From Limnohabitans sp. Jir61 (GTDB taxonomy: Bacteria > Pseudomonadota > Gammaproteobacteria > Burkholderiales > Burkholderiaceae_C), in contig NZ_NESD01000001.1 of assembly GCF_003063545.1 (NCBI RefSeq), forward strand, positions 186,001 through 250,000: a DNA stretch of 64,000 bases, written 5' to 3'. Made by a program: the position numbers and the translations under genes. The notes beneath the pieces were generated by a model. The model did no database searches. It had not been told where the DNA came from and saw nothing but the letters and a program-made list of their open reading frames with translations. Positions 40,878 to 51,538 of the stretch are shown here, in pieces. Numbering within the stretch: the stretch's first letter is position 1; each line of letters opens with the position of its first letter.

Positions 40878-41285
40878 GTGAAATTTATTCTCGATAACTG
40901 GATGTTGATTGCCGTTGCTGCGAGCAGTGGTTTCTTTTTGCTCTTGCCAGTGGTGCAAGGAGCAACGGCCACCGGTATTTCGCCTGCTGAGGCTGTGCAA
41001 TGCATGAACCGCGAAAAAGCAGTGGTGGTGGATGTGTGCGGTGCTGACGAATACGCTCAAAGCCACGTCAAAGGCGCCGTGAACGTGCCTTTGGACGAGC
41101 TGGAAGCTCGTTTGGACAAGGCCGTGAAAAACAAAAGCACGCCTGTGATCATGGTGTGTGCCGCTGGCGCCCGTTCGGCACGTGCCCAAGCCATTGCCCA
41201 AAAACTGGGTTACGAGAAGGTGCATTCGCTGCAAGGCGGACTGAAAGCTTGGAAAGAAGCTAATCTGCCTGTTGCCAAAGCTTAA
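40878..41285 (+). CDS. Membrane-anchored rhodanese-like protein
   Basis: 135 residues: N-terminal membrane segment (WMLIAVAASSGFFLLLPVV) and a rhodanese domain with the active-site Cys94 in the loop CAAGARS. It corresponds to YibN of E. coli, also next to grxC and secB. It probably handles persulfide sulfur at the membrane; the partner is unknown. Confidence 0.92.
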   Translation: MKFILDNWMLIAVAASSGFFLLLPVVQGATATGISPAEAVQCMNREKAVVVDVCGADEYAQSHVKGAVNVPLDELEARLDKAVKNKSTPVIMVCAAGARSARAQAIAQKLGYEKVHSLQGGLKAWKEANLPVAKA

Positions 41286-41302
41286 TTTCCGGAGAACCTG
41301 CC

Positions 41303-41560
41303 ATGCCCGCCGTCAAGATGTACACCACCGCCGTTTGCCCATATTGCATTCGTGCCAAGCAGCTACTCACCTCGAAGGGCGTGGCCCAGATCGAAGAAAT
41401 CCGCATCGACACCGACCCCGAGGCGCGTGCCCACATGATGGAAATCACGGGCCGTCGCACCGTGCCACAAATCTTCATTGGCGACACCCACGTGGGTGGC
41501 TGCGATGATTTGGTGGCCTTGGATGCCAAAGGCGGTTTGCTGCCTTTGTTGCAGTCTTGA
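41303..41560 (+). CDS. grxC: Glutaredoxin 3
   Basis: Dithiol glutaredoxin of 85 residues with active site CPYC (12-15), the TVPQIFIG cis-Pro segment and GGCDDL glutathione-binding end. It reduces disulfides using glutathione. It follows the rhodanese gene by 17 bases. Confidence 0.96.
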   Translation: MPAVKMYTTAVCPYCIRAKQLLTSKGVAQIEEIRIDTDPEARAHMMEITGRRTVPQIFIGDTHVGGCDDLVALDAKGGLLPLLQS

Positions 41561-41589
41561 GCTGACATAATTCAGCCATCCCGATTTGC

Positions 41590-41625
41590 TGCCCGCTTCG
41601 GTACTGCCGATGCGGGCATTTTTTT
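41590..41625 (+). terminator. Rho-independent terminator between grxC and secB
   Basis: TGCCCGC (41590-41596) pairs with GCGGGCA (41612-41618), with an inner CGG/CCG pairing in the loop, followed by a run of seven or more T. It implies that secB has its own promoter or depends on read-through. Confidence 0.82.
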
Positions 41626-41641
41626 GTTTTAGGAAATCACA

Positions 41642-42088
41642 ATGTCAGACGAACAAGCCACTCCAGTTTTTCAAATTCAACGCGTCTATTTGAAAGACCT
41701 GTCTTTGGAGCAACCCAACTCTCCCGCCATCCTGACCAGTACCGAGCAACCTTCGGTAGACATTCAGTTGGGCGTGGGCATGGAACAAGTGGCTGATGGC
41801 ATCGTGGAAGTGACCGTGACTGCCACCGTGACAACCAAGATTGAAGACAAAACTGTGTTCTTGGTGGAAGCCAAGCAAGCAGGCATTTTTGAAGTGCGCA
41901 ACTTGCCTGAAGACCAAATGGGGCCTGTCATCGGCATCGCTTGCCCACAAATCATTTACCCCTACTTGCGCGGCAACGTGGCAGACGTGATTCAACGCGC
42001 TGGCTTCCCACCTGTGCACTTGGCTGAAATCAACTTCCAAGCCATGTACGAACAACAGCAGCAACAAGCGGCTGGCTCAGTTCAGTAA
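41642..42088 (+). CDS. secB: Protein-export chaperone SecB
   Basis: Cytoplasmic tetrameric chaperone that keeps preproteins unfolded and delivers them to SecA. The 148 residues include the conserved [17 protein letters not shown] and [25 protein letters not shown] (shown here in parts) typical of the family. The C-terminus is Gln-rich. An AGGA ribosome binding site precedes it; gpsA follows after 21 bases. Confidence 0.97.
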   Translation: MSDEQATPVFQIQRVYLKDLSLEQPNSPAILTSTEQPSVDIQLGVGMEQVADGIVEVTVTATVTTKIEDKTVFLVEAKQAGIFEVRNLPEDQMGPVIGIACPQIIYPYLRGNVADVIQRAGFPPVHLAEINFQAMYEQQQQQAAGSVQ

Positions 42089-42109
42089 TTGCGCGTTTAG
42101 GCTGTCGAT

Positions 42110-43126
42110 ATGAAGATTGCCGTTTTAGGTGCAGGCGCGTGGGGCACAGCGCTGGCGATCAACGCTGGCGCACACCACACCGTGACGCTGTGGGCACGTG
42201 ATGTGCCTCAAGCGCAAGCTATGCAAGCCGAGCGCGTGAACACGCGCTACTTGCCTGACTTGCCCTTCACCGCAGGCGTGCAAGTGTCTTGCGAGCCACT
42301 CGGCTCTTGGTTGGCAGAGCAAGATTTGGTGGTCATCGGTTCGCCCATGAGTAGCCTGCGCGGCGTGCTCACGCAACTTGCGCCCATTTTGGGTAGCAAG
42401 GTGCCTGTGGCTTGGTTGTGCAAAGGCTTTGAAGCGGTGCAGCCTGATACTTCCTCACACAGTGGTGTTGGTTTGATGGCCCACGAAGTCAAAGCCCAAG
42501 TGGCCCCCGCGCTACGCGGCGGCGCTTTGAGTGGCCCCAGCTTTGCGCAAGAAGTGGCACGCGGCATACCCACCGCTTTGGTGGCTGCCAGTGACGATGC
42601 CGCAACGCGCGACGCGATGGTGCAAGCCTTTCACAACAACAGCCTGCGCGTGTACGCCAACGACGACATCGTGGGCGTGGAAGTAGGCGGTGCAGTTAAA
42701 AACGTGTTGGCCATCGCCACTGGTTTGTGCGATGGTTTGCAGCTGGGCCTCAACGCACGCGCCGCACTCATCACACGCGGCTTGGCCGAAATCACACGCC
42801 TCGGCGTGGCGCTGGGTGCCAAGACCGAAACCTTCATGGGTCTGTCGGGCTTGGGCGACTTGGTGCTCACCTCCACCGGTGACCTGAGCCGCAACCGCAA
42901 AGTGGGCCTCGCCTTGGCGCAAGGTATGACCTTGCAACAAGCGGTGGACTCACTGGGCCACGTGGCCGAAGGTGTGTATTGCGCCCGTACTGTGGTGCAA
43001 CGTGCGCAGCACCTCGGCGTGGACATGCCCATTGCTCAGGCGGTGGTGGCGTTGCTCGACGGTCAAATGACTCCCGCACAAGCTGTGGCTGTGTTGATGG
43101 GACGCGGAGCCAAGGGTGAAAACTGA
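42110..43126 (+). CDS. gpsA: Glycerol-3-phosphate dehydrogenase [NAD(P)+]
   Basis: Makes sn-glycerol-3-phosphate for phospholipids. The 338 residues have the N-terminal dinucleotide-binding [10 protein letters not shown] (6-15), the catalytic Lys in [11 protein letters not shown] and [11 protein letters not shown]. Linked to secB as in E. coli. The next gene overlaps its 3' end by 11 bases. Confidence 0.97.
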   Translation: MKIAVLGAGAWGTALAINAGAHHTVTLWARDVPQAQAMQAERVNTRYLPDLPFTAGVQVSCEPLGSWLAEQDLVVIGSPMSSLRGVLTQLAPILGSKVPVAWLCKGFEAVQPDTSSHSGVGLMAHEVKAQVAPALRGGALSGPSFAQEVARGIPTALVAASDDAATRDAMVQAFHNNSLRVYANDDIVGVEVGGAVKNVLAIATGLCDGLQLGLNARAALITRGLAEITRLGVALGAKTETFMGLSGLGDLVLTSTGDLSRNRKVGLALAQGMTLQQAVDSLGHVAEGVYCARTVVQRAQHLGVDMPIAQAVVALLDGQMTPAQAVAVLMGRGAKGEN

Positions 43127-43898
43127 TCGTTGTGTTGCGGTGTTGCTTCTGGTGGGCTTGCTCGTTGCGCCAGTTAGTTACGCCAGTCAAGACCGCGCCA
43201 ATATTGACCCTATTGATCCTTTGAACCCAGATCAAGCTGTTGCTTGGAAGGCCACACTCGGCAGTTACCGCGATTCAGTCACCAAATCCAACGCGACCGA
43301 TATCAACTTACGCGGCAACACCCAAGACACCAAGTTTTGGTTGGGCTACTACCAAGACCAAGACAACTTCACGCAGTCGCGAGCAGGTTTTGAGCAGTCC
43401 ACCAGCTTGGCCTCTTATGGTCAGTTGATTTCGTCATTGCAAGTGGCGAGTGGCGGCTTTGTGGGCGGCAGCATCACGTGGGATGGCAAGCAAGACAACG
43501 TCGATGGCTTTTCACCCTTGCTGGGTTGGGGGCGTACCAATACCAAGACCTATTACAACTTGAACTTCGATCCGAATGATTCGGTGTTGTGGGGTGGTAC
43601 GTATTCGCAAAGTCAGCTGGGTCAGTTTTCGCTGTATCAAATTTTTGATGACCGTTTGAAAACTGGCCAGCGTGTGACGCACTTGGTGTGGCGTGGCACT
43701 TTGCTCAATGCCATGGGCTTGACGCTAGATGCGTTTGAGCGCTCAGGTGCTAGCGATGTGGGCGAGTCGAAGGTCAAAGGCAATGGCCTGTCGGCGACCT
43801 TGGACGTACGCAACTACTTTGTGCGAGTGGCGTATGACCAAAAGGCCAATTTCACAGATGCCAATATCACGCGTTTGGCGGTGGGCTTTCGCTTTTGA
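43116..43898 (+). CDS. Putative outer-membrane beta-barrel protein, unknown function
   Basis: 260 residues from a GTG inside the gpsA end: signal peptide ([18 protein letters not shown]), then alternating strands with many Asn, Gly, Tyr and Thr, ending in TRLAVGFRF with a C-terminal Phe as expected for BAM-assembled barrels. No named family recognised and no evident similarity to the barrel-like protein at 27301. It is translationally linked to gpsA and a small lipoprotein. Confidence 0.65.
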   Translation: MKTDRCVAVLLLVGLLVAPVSYASQDRANIDPIDPLNPDQAVAWKATLGSYRDSVTKSNATDINLRGNTQDTKFWLGYYQDQDNFTQSRAGFEQSTSLASYGQLISSLQVASGGFVGGSITWDGKQDNVDGFSPLLGWGRTNTKTYYNLNFDPNDSVLWGGTYSQSQLGQFSLYQIFDDRLKTGQRVTHLVWRGTLLNAMGLTLDAFERSGASDVGESKVKGNGLSATLDVRNYFVRVAYDQKANFTDANITRLAVGFRF

Positions 43899-44077
43899 TG
43901 CGCTTGGTGTTGCTTCTTTGTGCCCTGCTTAGTGCCTGTGGCGTGGTGACTGAGCAATCCTTCTATGAAGGCATTCGCGCTAACGAACGTGTCAAATCGG
44001 CGGGCACGGGGCAGGACGACAAGGCTTTGCCTGACTACGACCGATACCGTCAAGAGCGTGAGTTGTTGAAGAAATAA
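43898..44077 (+). CDS. Small lipoprotein, unknown function
   Basis: 59 residues with a type II signal peptide [15 protein letters not shown] (lipobox LSAC). The mature part is about 45 polar residues. The ATG overlaps the barrel gene's stop (TGATG), so the two are probably translated together and may form one envelope unit. The twin stem-loop locus 2 begins 20 bases after its stop. Confidence 0.72.
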   Translation: MRLVLLLCALLSACGVVTEQSFYEGIRANERVKSAGTGQDDKALPDYDRYRQERELLKK

Positions 44078-44097
44078 CTTCTGTTTTTCTGAGCACG

Positions 44098-44175
44098 CTT
44101 CTCGCCTAGGGAATGAGCGGGTTCCTCATGCTGGGGTACCAGAAATCGTCACCCGCTCATTCCCTGGACGAGAAG
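44098..44175. repeat. Twin stem-loop locus 2, hairpin A
   Basis: A 25-bp stem (44098-44122 with 44151-44175), with one mismatch and one wobble, closes a 28-base loop. Loop bases 44124-44149 are the reverse complement of the hairpin B loop at 25 of 26 positions. The design matches locus 1 at 11362 although the stems differ entirely. No believable reading frame. Confidence 0.85.
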
Positions 44176-44233
44176 ACTGCGGCCGACAACGGGGTGTTTT
44201 TAAAACGTCTCGCGCAGGTTAGTTGCGTCAACG

Positions 44234-44261
44234 TCGCTTTAGTTCTAGCGAAGATTTTTTT
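44234..44261 (+). terminator. Possible terminator in the locus 2 spacer
   Basis: A 5-bp stem, TCGCT/AGCGA, with an 8-base loop is followed by GAT and a run of seven T. It lies in the 96-base spacer between the two long hairpins. A short stem, so moderate at best. Confidence 0.45.
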
Positions 44262-44271
44262 ATCTAACGAT

Positions 44272-44349
44272 GTCGTGTGCGTGTGGCGCGGCGGCCAACG
44301 ATTTCTGGTACTCCAGCATGAGGCGGCCGCTGTGCCTCACGCACACGAC
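44272..44349. repeat. Twin stem-loop locus 2, hairpin B
   Basis: A 25-bp stem (44272-44296 with 44325-44349), with one mismatch and two wobbles, closes a 28-base loop (44297-44324). The loop repeats the hairpin A loop in opposite orientation. Loop sequences here and at locus 1 share a skeleton, CGA-TTCTG-CAGC-GAGGA, with variable spacing. The 324-base gap between the lipoprotein gene and panC holds only these structures. Confidence 0.85.
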
Positions 44350-44401
44350 CTTAGCCGGAGAAAACAACCTCGAGTGCCAAGAAGCAACTCAAAGGCAAAC
44401 C

Positions 44402-45283
<882 letters not shown>

Positions 45284-46156
45284 TTAGGCCCACGCGTGTT
45301 TGGCGTTGTCGGGGAAGGTGCCGTTTTTCACCGCGGCAACATAGGCGCTCATGGCGGCTTGCACGCTGGCTTGGCCTTCCATGAAGTTGTGAACAAACTT
45401 TGGGTTCTTGCCCAAGTTGACGCCCAGCATGTCGTGCATGACCAGCACCTGGCCAGCCGTGCCGTTGCCTGCGCCTATGCCAATGGTGTGGCAAGTGGGC
45501 AGCTCTTGCGTGAGGGCGGTAGACAGTGGCTCGGGCACCATTTCCAGCACCAGCATGGTCGCACCTGCGTCTTGAAGGGCTAGGGCTTCTTGGCGCAGCT
45601 TGTTGGCCGAGTCGCCACGGCCTTGCACGCGGTAGCCGCCAAGAGCATGCACGGTTTGTGGGGTCAGGCCCAAATGTGCACAGACGGGGATGCCGCGCTC
45701 GACCAAAAAATGCACGATGTCGGTGGTCCAGCCGCCGCCTTCGAGCTTGACCATGTGAGCACCCGCTTGCATCAGAACCGTTGCACTGCGTAAGGCTTGC
45801 TCTTTGGATTCTTGGTAGCTGCCAAAGGGCAGGTCGCCAATGATCCATGCAGTGCCTTGCACGCGACGGATGCCACGGGCCACGCTTTCCACGTGATAGC
45901 GCATGGTGTCGAGCGTCACGCCCACGGTGCTGCTGAGTCCTTGGCAGACCATGCCCAGTGAGTCGCCCACCAAAATGCATTCCACGCCAGCGGCATCGGC
46001 CACGGCCGCAAAGGTTGCGTCGTAGGCGGTGAGCATGGTGATTTTTTCACCACGCGCGCGTAGCTCGTTCAAGCGAGGCAAGCTGATGGGTTTGCGAGCG
46101 GCGACGGGGGAAGCGGGGGGCAAAGTGCCGTAGGGCGAAGCGTTGGTGTTGCTCAT
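45284..46156 (-). CDS. panB: 3-methyl-2-oxobutanoate hydroxymethyltransferase
   Basis: Adds a hydroxymethyl group from methylene-tetrahydrofolate to ketoisovalerate, first step of pantoate synthesis. The 290 residues contain [28 protein letters not shown] and the catalytic Glu region KLEGG. It lies between scpA and panC on the minus strand. Confidence 0.96.
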   Translation of the reverse strand: MSNTNASPYGTLPPASPVAARKPISLPRLNELRARGEKITMLTAYDATFAAVADAAGVECILVGDSLGMVCQGLSSTVGVTLDTMRYHVESVARGIRRVQGTAWIIGDLPFGSYQESKEQALRSATVLMQAGAHMVKLEGGGWTTDIVHFLVERGIPVCAHLGLTPQTVHALGGYRVQGRGDSANKLRQEALALQDAGATMLVLEMVPEPLSTALTQELPTCHTIGIGAGNGTAGQVLVMHDMLGVNLGKNPKFVHNFMEGQASVQAAMSAYVAAVKNGTFPDNAKHAWA

Positions 46157-46179
46157 GGTTGCCTCGGTATGGGGCAGTG

Positions 46180-47031
46180 TTAGGTGGGTGTGTAGGCCAA
46201 ACGCACGTAAATAGGGGCAAAAGCCTCAGCCTGTGTGATTTCAATCAGCGTTTCTTTGGCCAGCTCAAGCAGGGCGATGAAGGTCACCACCAGCACGGGC
46301 ACGCCTTGTTCGGGATTGAACAGGTTTTCAAACTCGACAAAGCGTTTGCCTTGCAAGTGCTTGAGCACGATGCTCATGTGCTCGCGCACCGACAGTTCTT
46401 CGCGGCTGATCTTGTGGTGCTGCACCAGCTTGGCACGCTTCAAAATGTCTGCCCAAGCTTGCTGCAACTCGACCACATGCACATCTGGAAAGCGGGGTTG
46501 CAGCGATTGTTCGATATAGACCTGCGCACGCAAGAAGTCGCGGCCAAACTGCGGCACTTCATTGAGCTTGGCTGCGGCCAACTTCATTTGCTCGTATTCG
46601 AGCAAGCGGCGCACCAGCTCTGCGCGTGGGTCTTCGGGCTCTTGGCCTTCAGCCACTTTCTTTGGCGGCAGCAGCATGCGTGATTTGATTTCAATCAGCA
46701 TGGCGGCCATCAGCAGGTATTCGGCGGCAAGCTCTAGGTTGCGGCTGCGAATCTCGTCCACATAGCTCAGGTACTGGCGCGTGAGCGCGGCCATGGGGAT
46801 GTCGAGGATGTTGAAGTTTTGCTTGCGGATGAGGTACAGCAGCAAATCCAGCGGGCCTTGGAAGGCCTCTAGGAAAACTTCCAGCGCGTCTGGCGGGATG
46901 TACAAATCCTGCGGCATGGCAAACAGCGGCTCGCCATACAGGCGGGCCACGGCCACGTTGTCGATCACCTCTGGCATGACAGAGGCGATGTGTGCCTCGT
47001 CGTTAGGCAGGGTGGGGTCGGCAGGATGCAC
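46180..47031 (-). CDS. scpA: Segregation and condensation protein A
   Basis: Kleisin-like partner of SMC and ScpB in chromosome condensation. The 283 residues show the kleisin N-terminal block [19 protein letters not shown] followed by [12 protein letters not shown] and a C-terminal winged-helix part. The N-terminal 30 residues vary; a start at the internal Met19 is possible. scpB is not in the window. Confidence 0.94.
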   Translation of the reverse strand: MHPADPTLPNDEAHIASVMPEVIDNVAVARLYGEPLFAMPQDLYIPPDALEVFLEAFQGPLDLLLYLIRKQNFNILDIPMAALTRQYLSYVDEIRSRNLELAAEYLLMAAMLIEIKSRMLLPPKKVAEGQEPEDPRAELVRRLLEYEQMKLAAAKLNEVPQFGRDFLRAQVYIEQSLQPRFPDVHVVELQQAWADILKRAKLVQHHKISREELSVREHMSIVLKHLQGKRFVEFENLFNPEQGVPVLVVTFIALLELAKETLIEITQAEAFAPIYVRLAYTPT

Positions 47032-47075
47032 GGTGGGCGCTTAATCGGAAGGGCTTAGGCCAAGACCGAAGGTCT

Positions 47076-47279
47076 TTAGGCGTTCGTTTGGTAAACGTAC
47101 GGCTTTTGCGCCACGCGGCCCGCTTGCACGTCTTGCTGGATTTCGGTGTTCACTTGTTTGTCCCACAGCAAAGCGCGGCCATCGCGTTGGGCTTTTTCGA
47201 GCTGAGGGTTCTTGGCCTTGAGCGACTCGATGAACTGAGTGGCTTCTGAGGTGTAGTGGTCGCGTTGAAAAATCGACAT
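47076..47279 (-). CDS. DUF3460 small protein
   Basis: 67 residues starting MSIFQRDHYTSEATQFIESL, matching DUF3460, a short family typical of betaproteobacteria. Soluble, highly charged and probably helical. A longer frame to 47348 overlaps the SulP gene and is unlikely. It stands directly upstream of scpA. Function unknown. Confidence 0.88.
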   Translation of the reverse strand: MSIFQRDHYTSEATQFIESLKAKNPQLEKAQRDGRALLWDKQVNTEIQQDVQAGRVAQKPYVYQTNA

Positions 47280-47319
47280 GGTGAGCTTCCTAATTGGATT
47301 TCTTGAGATTGCGTAGATT

Positions 47320-48990
47320 TTAACGACCGAGGGCCAAGGCCAAACCATGGCTCAAATCGGGCACAAGGTCTGTGTCAGGTAAGGCGTGCAGCAGGCCGCT
47401 GCGTTGCGCCATGTCCAGCGGCTGGTGCCCTAGACCACAGACGATGAGGCGCACCTGCTTTTTCTTGCAAGTGCGGGCCAAGGCCAGTAGCGCGTCAGCG
47501 CCTGACGAGTCCACATAAATGAGGTTTTTCAGGTCCAACACCACTGCTTGAGCGGGCAGGCTTTCTTCGATGGCCTCCACCAGCTTGACCGCACCAAAGA
47601 ACAAGGCGCCATACAAACGGTGGGCGTGCACGGCGGTTTCGTGGCCTGCCAGTTCAGGAAATGCATCGGCTTGCACATGTTCAGCACGGCTGAGGCTAGA
47701 GATGCGATAAATGAAGGTCAGGCATGCCGCTATCAGGCCGACCTCAACTGCCACTGTCAAATCAACAATGACCGTGAGCAAGAATACCGACAAGAGCGTG
47801 GCGCGGTAGGGCAGGCGGAATTGGCGCAGATGAACAAACTCATGCCACTCTCCCATGTTCCAAGCGACGAACATCAAAATGGCTGAGAGTGCGGCCAACG
47901 GCACATCGCCTGCCAATGGTGCTGCCACCAACATGACCACCAGCAATGTCACGGCATGCACCATGCCAGCCACAGGGCTGTTGCCGCCGTTTTTTACATT
48001 GGTCACGGTGCGGGCAATCGTGCCGGTGGCAGGCATGCCGCCGAAGAAGGGCGTGATGATGTTGGCAATGCCTTGAGCCATCAGCTCTTGGTTGGCATCG
48101 TGGCGGTCGCCGTAGGGGCCGTCGGCCATCATTTGGTCGGCAATGCGGGCGCACAACAACGATTCGATCGAGCCCAACAAGGCCAGCGTAGTGGCGGGGA
48201 TGAGCAAAAACTTGGCGGTGTCCCAGCTGAACTCGGGCCATGCAAAGGCAGGCAAGTTGCTAGGAATGCTGCCAAAGCGAGAGGCGATGGTTTCGACCTC
48301 CAGCCCCATTATTTTGGCTGCGACGGTTGCACCCACCAACACCACGATAGAGCCGGGGATGGTGGAGAAGTTTTTGGTGCTGGGCATGGCGTTGGCCAAA
48401 CGTGGCAAGGCCAGCTGCCAAAACGCGAGCAACACCAAACACACCACAGCCAAGCCCAAGGCTTCGGCGTTGAGCGTGCCAAAGCTGTCGCTCAGTGTGC
48501 GCAAGATGCCAAAAAAGTCAGCCGGCATGGCTTTGACTTGTAGGCCAAAAAAGTCCTTGAGCTGCGACACCATGATGAGCACTGCAATGCCGTTGGTGAA
48601 TCCAATCACCACCGCCACAGGAATGAAGCGAATCAGCGTGCCCAAGCGCAGCAAGCCCATGGCAAACAACATCACGCCTGACATCGCGGTGGCGATGATG
48701 AGGTTGGCCAAACCATAGCGCTCCAAGATGCCATAGACGATGACGATGAACGCGCCCGCAGGCCCGCCAATCTGCACGCGGCTGCCTCCCAAAGCAGAAA
48801 TCAAAAAGCCCGCAATGATGGCGGTGAACAAACCCGCTTCAGGCTTGAGCCCCGACGCAATGGCAAACGCCATGGCCAGCGGCAACGCCACCACCCCAAC
48901 CGTGATACCCGCGCCCACGTCTTGGTAAAAACGTTGGCGGGTGTAACCCTTCAAAGAGTCGACGACGTGGGGGCGGAAAAAGTTGAGCAT
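47320..48990 (-). CDS. SulP-family anion transporter with STAS domain
   Basis: 556 residues from the ATG at 48990. The SulP core has about 11-12 membrane segments, with the conserved ITVGVVALPLAMAFAIASG and IGFTNGIAVLI, and GSIESLL in the middle. A C-terminal STAS domain follows (VVLDLKNLIYVDSSGADALLAL). This is a different subfamily from the SulP at 35461, closer to BicA/DauA-type proteins by general layout, but the substrate is unknown. Lies between metG and DUF3460. Confidence 0.92.
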   Translation of the reverse strand: MLNFFRPHVVDSLKGYTRQRFYQDVGAGITVGVVALPLAMAFAIASGLKPEAGLFTAIIAGFLISALGGSRVQIGGPAGAFIVIVYGILERYGLANLIIATAMSGVMLFAMGLLRLGTLIRFIPVAVVIGFTNGIAVLIMVSQLKDFFGLQVKAMPADFFGILRTLSDSFGTLNAEALGLAVVCLVLLAFWQLALPRLANAMPSTKNFSTIPGSIVVLVGATVAAKIMGLEVETIASRFGSIPSNLPAFAWPEFSWDTAKFLLIPATTLALLGSIESLLCARIADQMMADGPYGDRHDANQELMAQGIANIITPFFGGMPATGTIARTVTNVKNGGNSPVAGMVHAVTLLVVMLVAAPLAGDVPLAALSAILMFVAWNMGEWHEFVHLRQFRLPYRATLLSVFLLTVIVDLTVAVEVGLIAACLTFIYRISSLSRAEHVQADAFPELAGHETAVHAHRLYGALFFGAVKLVEAIEESLPAQAVVLDLKNLIYVDSSGADALLALARTCKKKQVRLIVCGLGHQPLDMAQRSGLLHALPDTDLVPDLSHGLALALGR

Positions 48991-49025
48991 GAAGAGTCTT
49001 AGAGCTAATCGGGGTCGGAACCCAA

Positions 49026-51098
49026 TTAATGGATACGCATACCGGGTTTTGCGCCGGGCCATGGGTGCAGCACATAAATGCCGGGCTCTGCCTTCTCATC
49101 TGCATGGCTAGCGGCAAGCACCATGCCCTCAGACACACCAAACTTCATCTTGCGCGGGGCCAAGTTGGCCACCATCACGGTGAGCTTGCCTTTGAGGTCT
49201 TCGGGCTTGTACATGCTGGCCACGCCGCTGAACACATTGCGCGTTTTGCCCTCGCCCACATCGAGCGTGAGGCGCAACAGTTTGGTGGAGCCTTCCACCG
49301 CTTCGCAGTTGACGATTTCTGCAATGCGTAAATCGACCTTCGCAAAGTCATCGATGCTGATGGTGGGGGCGATCTCTTCGCCGCCTGGCGTGACTTTTTC
49401 TTCCGCCACAGCTGGTGGCTCAAACAAGGCTTCGAGTTGTTCGGGGGTGACGCGTTGCATAAGGTGTTGGTAGGGTTGAATGTTGGCTACATAGCCTGTG
49501 GTGTTCCAGTTTTGCATGGACGTGCCGGTGAAGGCTTCGACCGCCTGTGCAAGTGAGGGCAACACGGGCGCCAAGTAGCGGCTCAGCTCGGCAAACGCAT
49601 TGATGAGCAACGAACACACTTGGTGCAGGGCTTCGTTGTTGGCGGCGTCTTTGGCCAAGTCCCAAGGCTTGTGTTGGTCCACGTATGAGTTGACTTTGTC
49701 GGCCAGCAACATGATTTCGCGGGCGGCTTTGCCGTACTCGCGTGCGTCGTAGGCTTGGGCGATGCTCTCTTTGGCAGCGTGAATGTCATTTAGCAACGCA
49801 GTGCCTTGCTCGCCAAAACTTTGCGTGAGCTTCCCTTCGAATCGCTTGGTCAAGAAGCCCGCTGCACGCGACGCGATGTTGACGAACTTGCCAATCAAAT
49901 CGCTGTTCACGCGCAGCATGAAGTCTTCGGCATTGAAGTCCACGTCTTCGTTTTTGCTGTTCAGCTTGGTGGCCAAGTAGTAGCGCAACCACTCGGGGTT
50001 CATTCCGAGGCTGAGGTACTTGAGCGGGTCAAGGCCCGTGCCACGGCTTTTGCTCATCTTCTCGCCGTTGTTGACGGTGAGGAAGCCGTGCACAAACACG
50101 TTGTTGGGTGTCTTGCGGCCGCTGAAGTGCAGCATGGCGGGCCAGAACAAAGTGTGGAACGTGACGATGTCTTTGCCGATGAAGTGGTATTGCTCCAACT
50201 TGTCGTTGGCCATGTAGGCGTCGTAGCTCTCGCCGCGTTTGTCGAGCAAGTTTTTCAGCGATGCCAAGTAGCCCACAGGCGCGTCAAGCCATACATAAAA
50301 GTACTTGCCCGGAGCGTCTGGAATTTCGATGCCAAAGTAAGGCGCGTCACGCGAGATGTCCCAGTCGCCCAAGCCTTCGCTGGTTGTGCCATCGGGGTTG
50401 GTGCGCACGGTGAACCATTCTTTGACCTTGTTGGCCACTTCGGGTTGCAGCTTTCCGTCTTGTGTCCACTTCTCTAAGAACGCCACACAGCGTGGGTCAG
50501 ACAGCTTGAAGAAGAAATGCTCTGAGCTTTTCAGCTCAGGCTTGGCACCCGACAAGGCTGAGAACGGGTTGATCAGGTCGGTGGGGGCGTAGACCGCGCC
50601 GCACACCTCGCAGTTGTCGCCGTACTGATCGTGGGCGTGGCACTTGGGGCACTCGCCTTTGATGAAACGGTCGGGCAAGAACATGTTCTTCTCTGGGTCG
50701 AAGAACTGGTCAATCGTGCGGCGCTCAATCAGCGAGCCGCCTTGCACTTCGGGGATGTCGCGCAAGTCACGGTAAATCTGGCGGGCCAGCTCGTGGTTCT
50801 CGGGTGCATCGGTGCTGTGCCAGTTGTCAAACTGAATGTGGAAGCCGTCCAAATACGGTTTGCGGCCTGCGGCGATGTTGGCCACAAACTGCTGCGGGGT
50901 GATGCCAGCCTTCTCGGCCGCAATCATGATGGGCGCACCGTGTGTGTCGTCTGCGCCCACGAAATCGACCTTGTGGCCCTGCATTCGCTGGAAACGCACC
51001 CAGATGTCGGCCTGGATGTACTCCATGATGTGGCCGATGTGGAAGTTGCCGTTGGCGTAGGGCAGGGCGGTGGTAACAAATAGCTGGCGCTGGGACAT
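49026..51098 (-). CDS. metG: Methionyl-tRNA synthetase
   Basis: Charges elongator and initiator tRNA-Met. The 690 residues carry the HIGH motif (NFHIGH near 18), a zinc knuckle with CPKC and CEVC, KMSKSRG, and a C-terminal tRNA-binding EMAP-II-like domain ([15 protein letters not shown], from about 585). Divergent from apbC across a small cupin gene, the metG/mrp pairing also seen in E. coli. Confidence 0.97.
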   Translation of the reverse strand: MSQRQLFVTTALPYANGNFHIGHIMEYIQADIWVRFQRMQGHKVDFVGADDTHGAPIMIAAEKAGITPQQFVANIAAGRKPYLDGFHIQFDNWHSTDAPENHELARQIYRDLRDIPEVQGGSLIERRTIDQFFDPEKNMFLPDRFIKGECPKCHAHDQYGDNCEVCGAVYAPTDLINPFSALSGAKPELKSSEHFFFKLSDPRCVAFLEKWTQDGKLQPEVANKVKEWFTVRTNPDGTTSEGLGDWDISRDAPYFGIEIPDAPGKYFYVWLDAPVGYLASLKNLLDKRGESYDAYMANDKLEQYHFIGKDIVTFHTLFWPAMLHFSGRKTPNNVFVHGFLTVNNGEKMSKSRGTGLDPLKYLSLGMNPEWLRYYLATKLNSKNEDVDFNAEDFMLRVNSDLIGKFVNIASRAAGFLTKRFEGKLTQSFGEQGTALLNDIHAAKESIAQAYDAREYGKAAREIMLLADKVNSYVDQHKPWDLAKDAANNEALHQVCSLLINAFAELSRYLAPVLPSLAQAVEAFTGTSMQNWNTTGYVANIQPYQHLMQRVTPEQLEALFEPPAVAEEKVTPGGEEIAPTISIDDFAKVDLRIAEIVNCEAVEGSTKLLRLTLDVGEGKTRNVFSGVASMYKPEDLKGKLTVMVANLAPRKMKFGVSEGMVLAASHADEKAEPGIYVLHPWPGAKPGMRIH

Positions 51099-51154
51099 TT
51101 GGAAGCAAGACCTTTGGGCGAAGGGGATGATTTTAGATCCTGCAGAATGCGCTG

Positions 51155-51436
51155 ATGAACTTACCTAGCTTTGATGAATTCCGCGAAAAAGCCCGAGCTG
51201 CTGGCTTTGACGAAGTGATTGAGCGGGATTGGCCGCCCAACACCGTGCTAGAGACCCATAGCCACCCCTTTGGCGTGCATGCGTTGCTAACTCAAGGAGA
51301 GATGTGGCTGACCATGAATGGCCACACTCAGCATCTCGTGCCAGGCTCTGTCTTTGAGCTGGAACCCCATGTGCCGCATGACGAGCGGTATGGGCCTGAG
51401 GGTGCGGCTTATTGGGTGGCGCGCAGGAACGTCTGA
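51155..51436 (+). CDS. Small cupin-domain protein
   Basis: 93 residues forming one cupin barrel. Putative metal ligands are the two His of ETHSHPFG, Glu in [10 protein letters not shown] and His in PHVPHDE. Single-domain cupins of this size bind metal and small ligands but the substrate cannot be inferred. It lies between metG and apbC. Confidence 0.85.
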   Translation: MNLPSFDEFREKARAAGFDEVIERDWPPNTVLETHSHPFGVHALLTQGEMWLTMNGHTQHLVPGSVFELEPHVPHDERYGPEGAAYWVARRNV

Positions 51437-51538
51437 GTATTTTTTAGCGACCAGTCGCCGTGATGACCTGTGCACTGTGCGGTCAAACACACCGCGCTAG
51501 ACTTGCGCGCAATTTCTATTTCCAAAACAAAGACTTTT

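Noticed and set aside
51430..51480. Hairpin with a T-run after the cupin gene as a terminator
   Set aside because: The T-run precedes the GCGACCAGTCGC dyad on the plus strand, and the minus strand lacks a T-tract after it.
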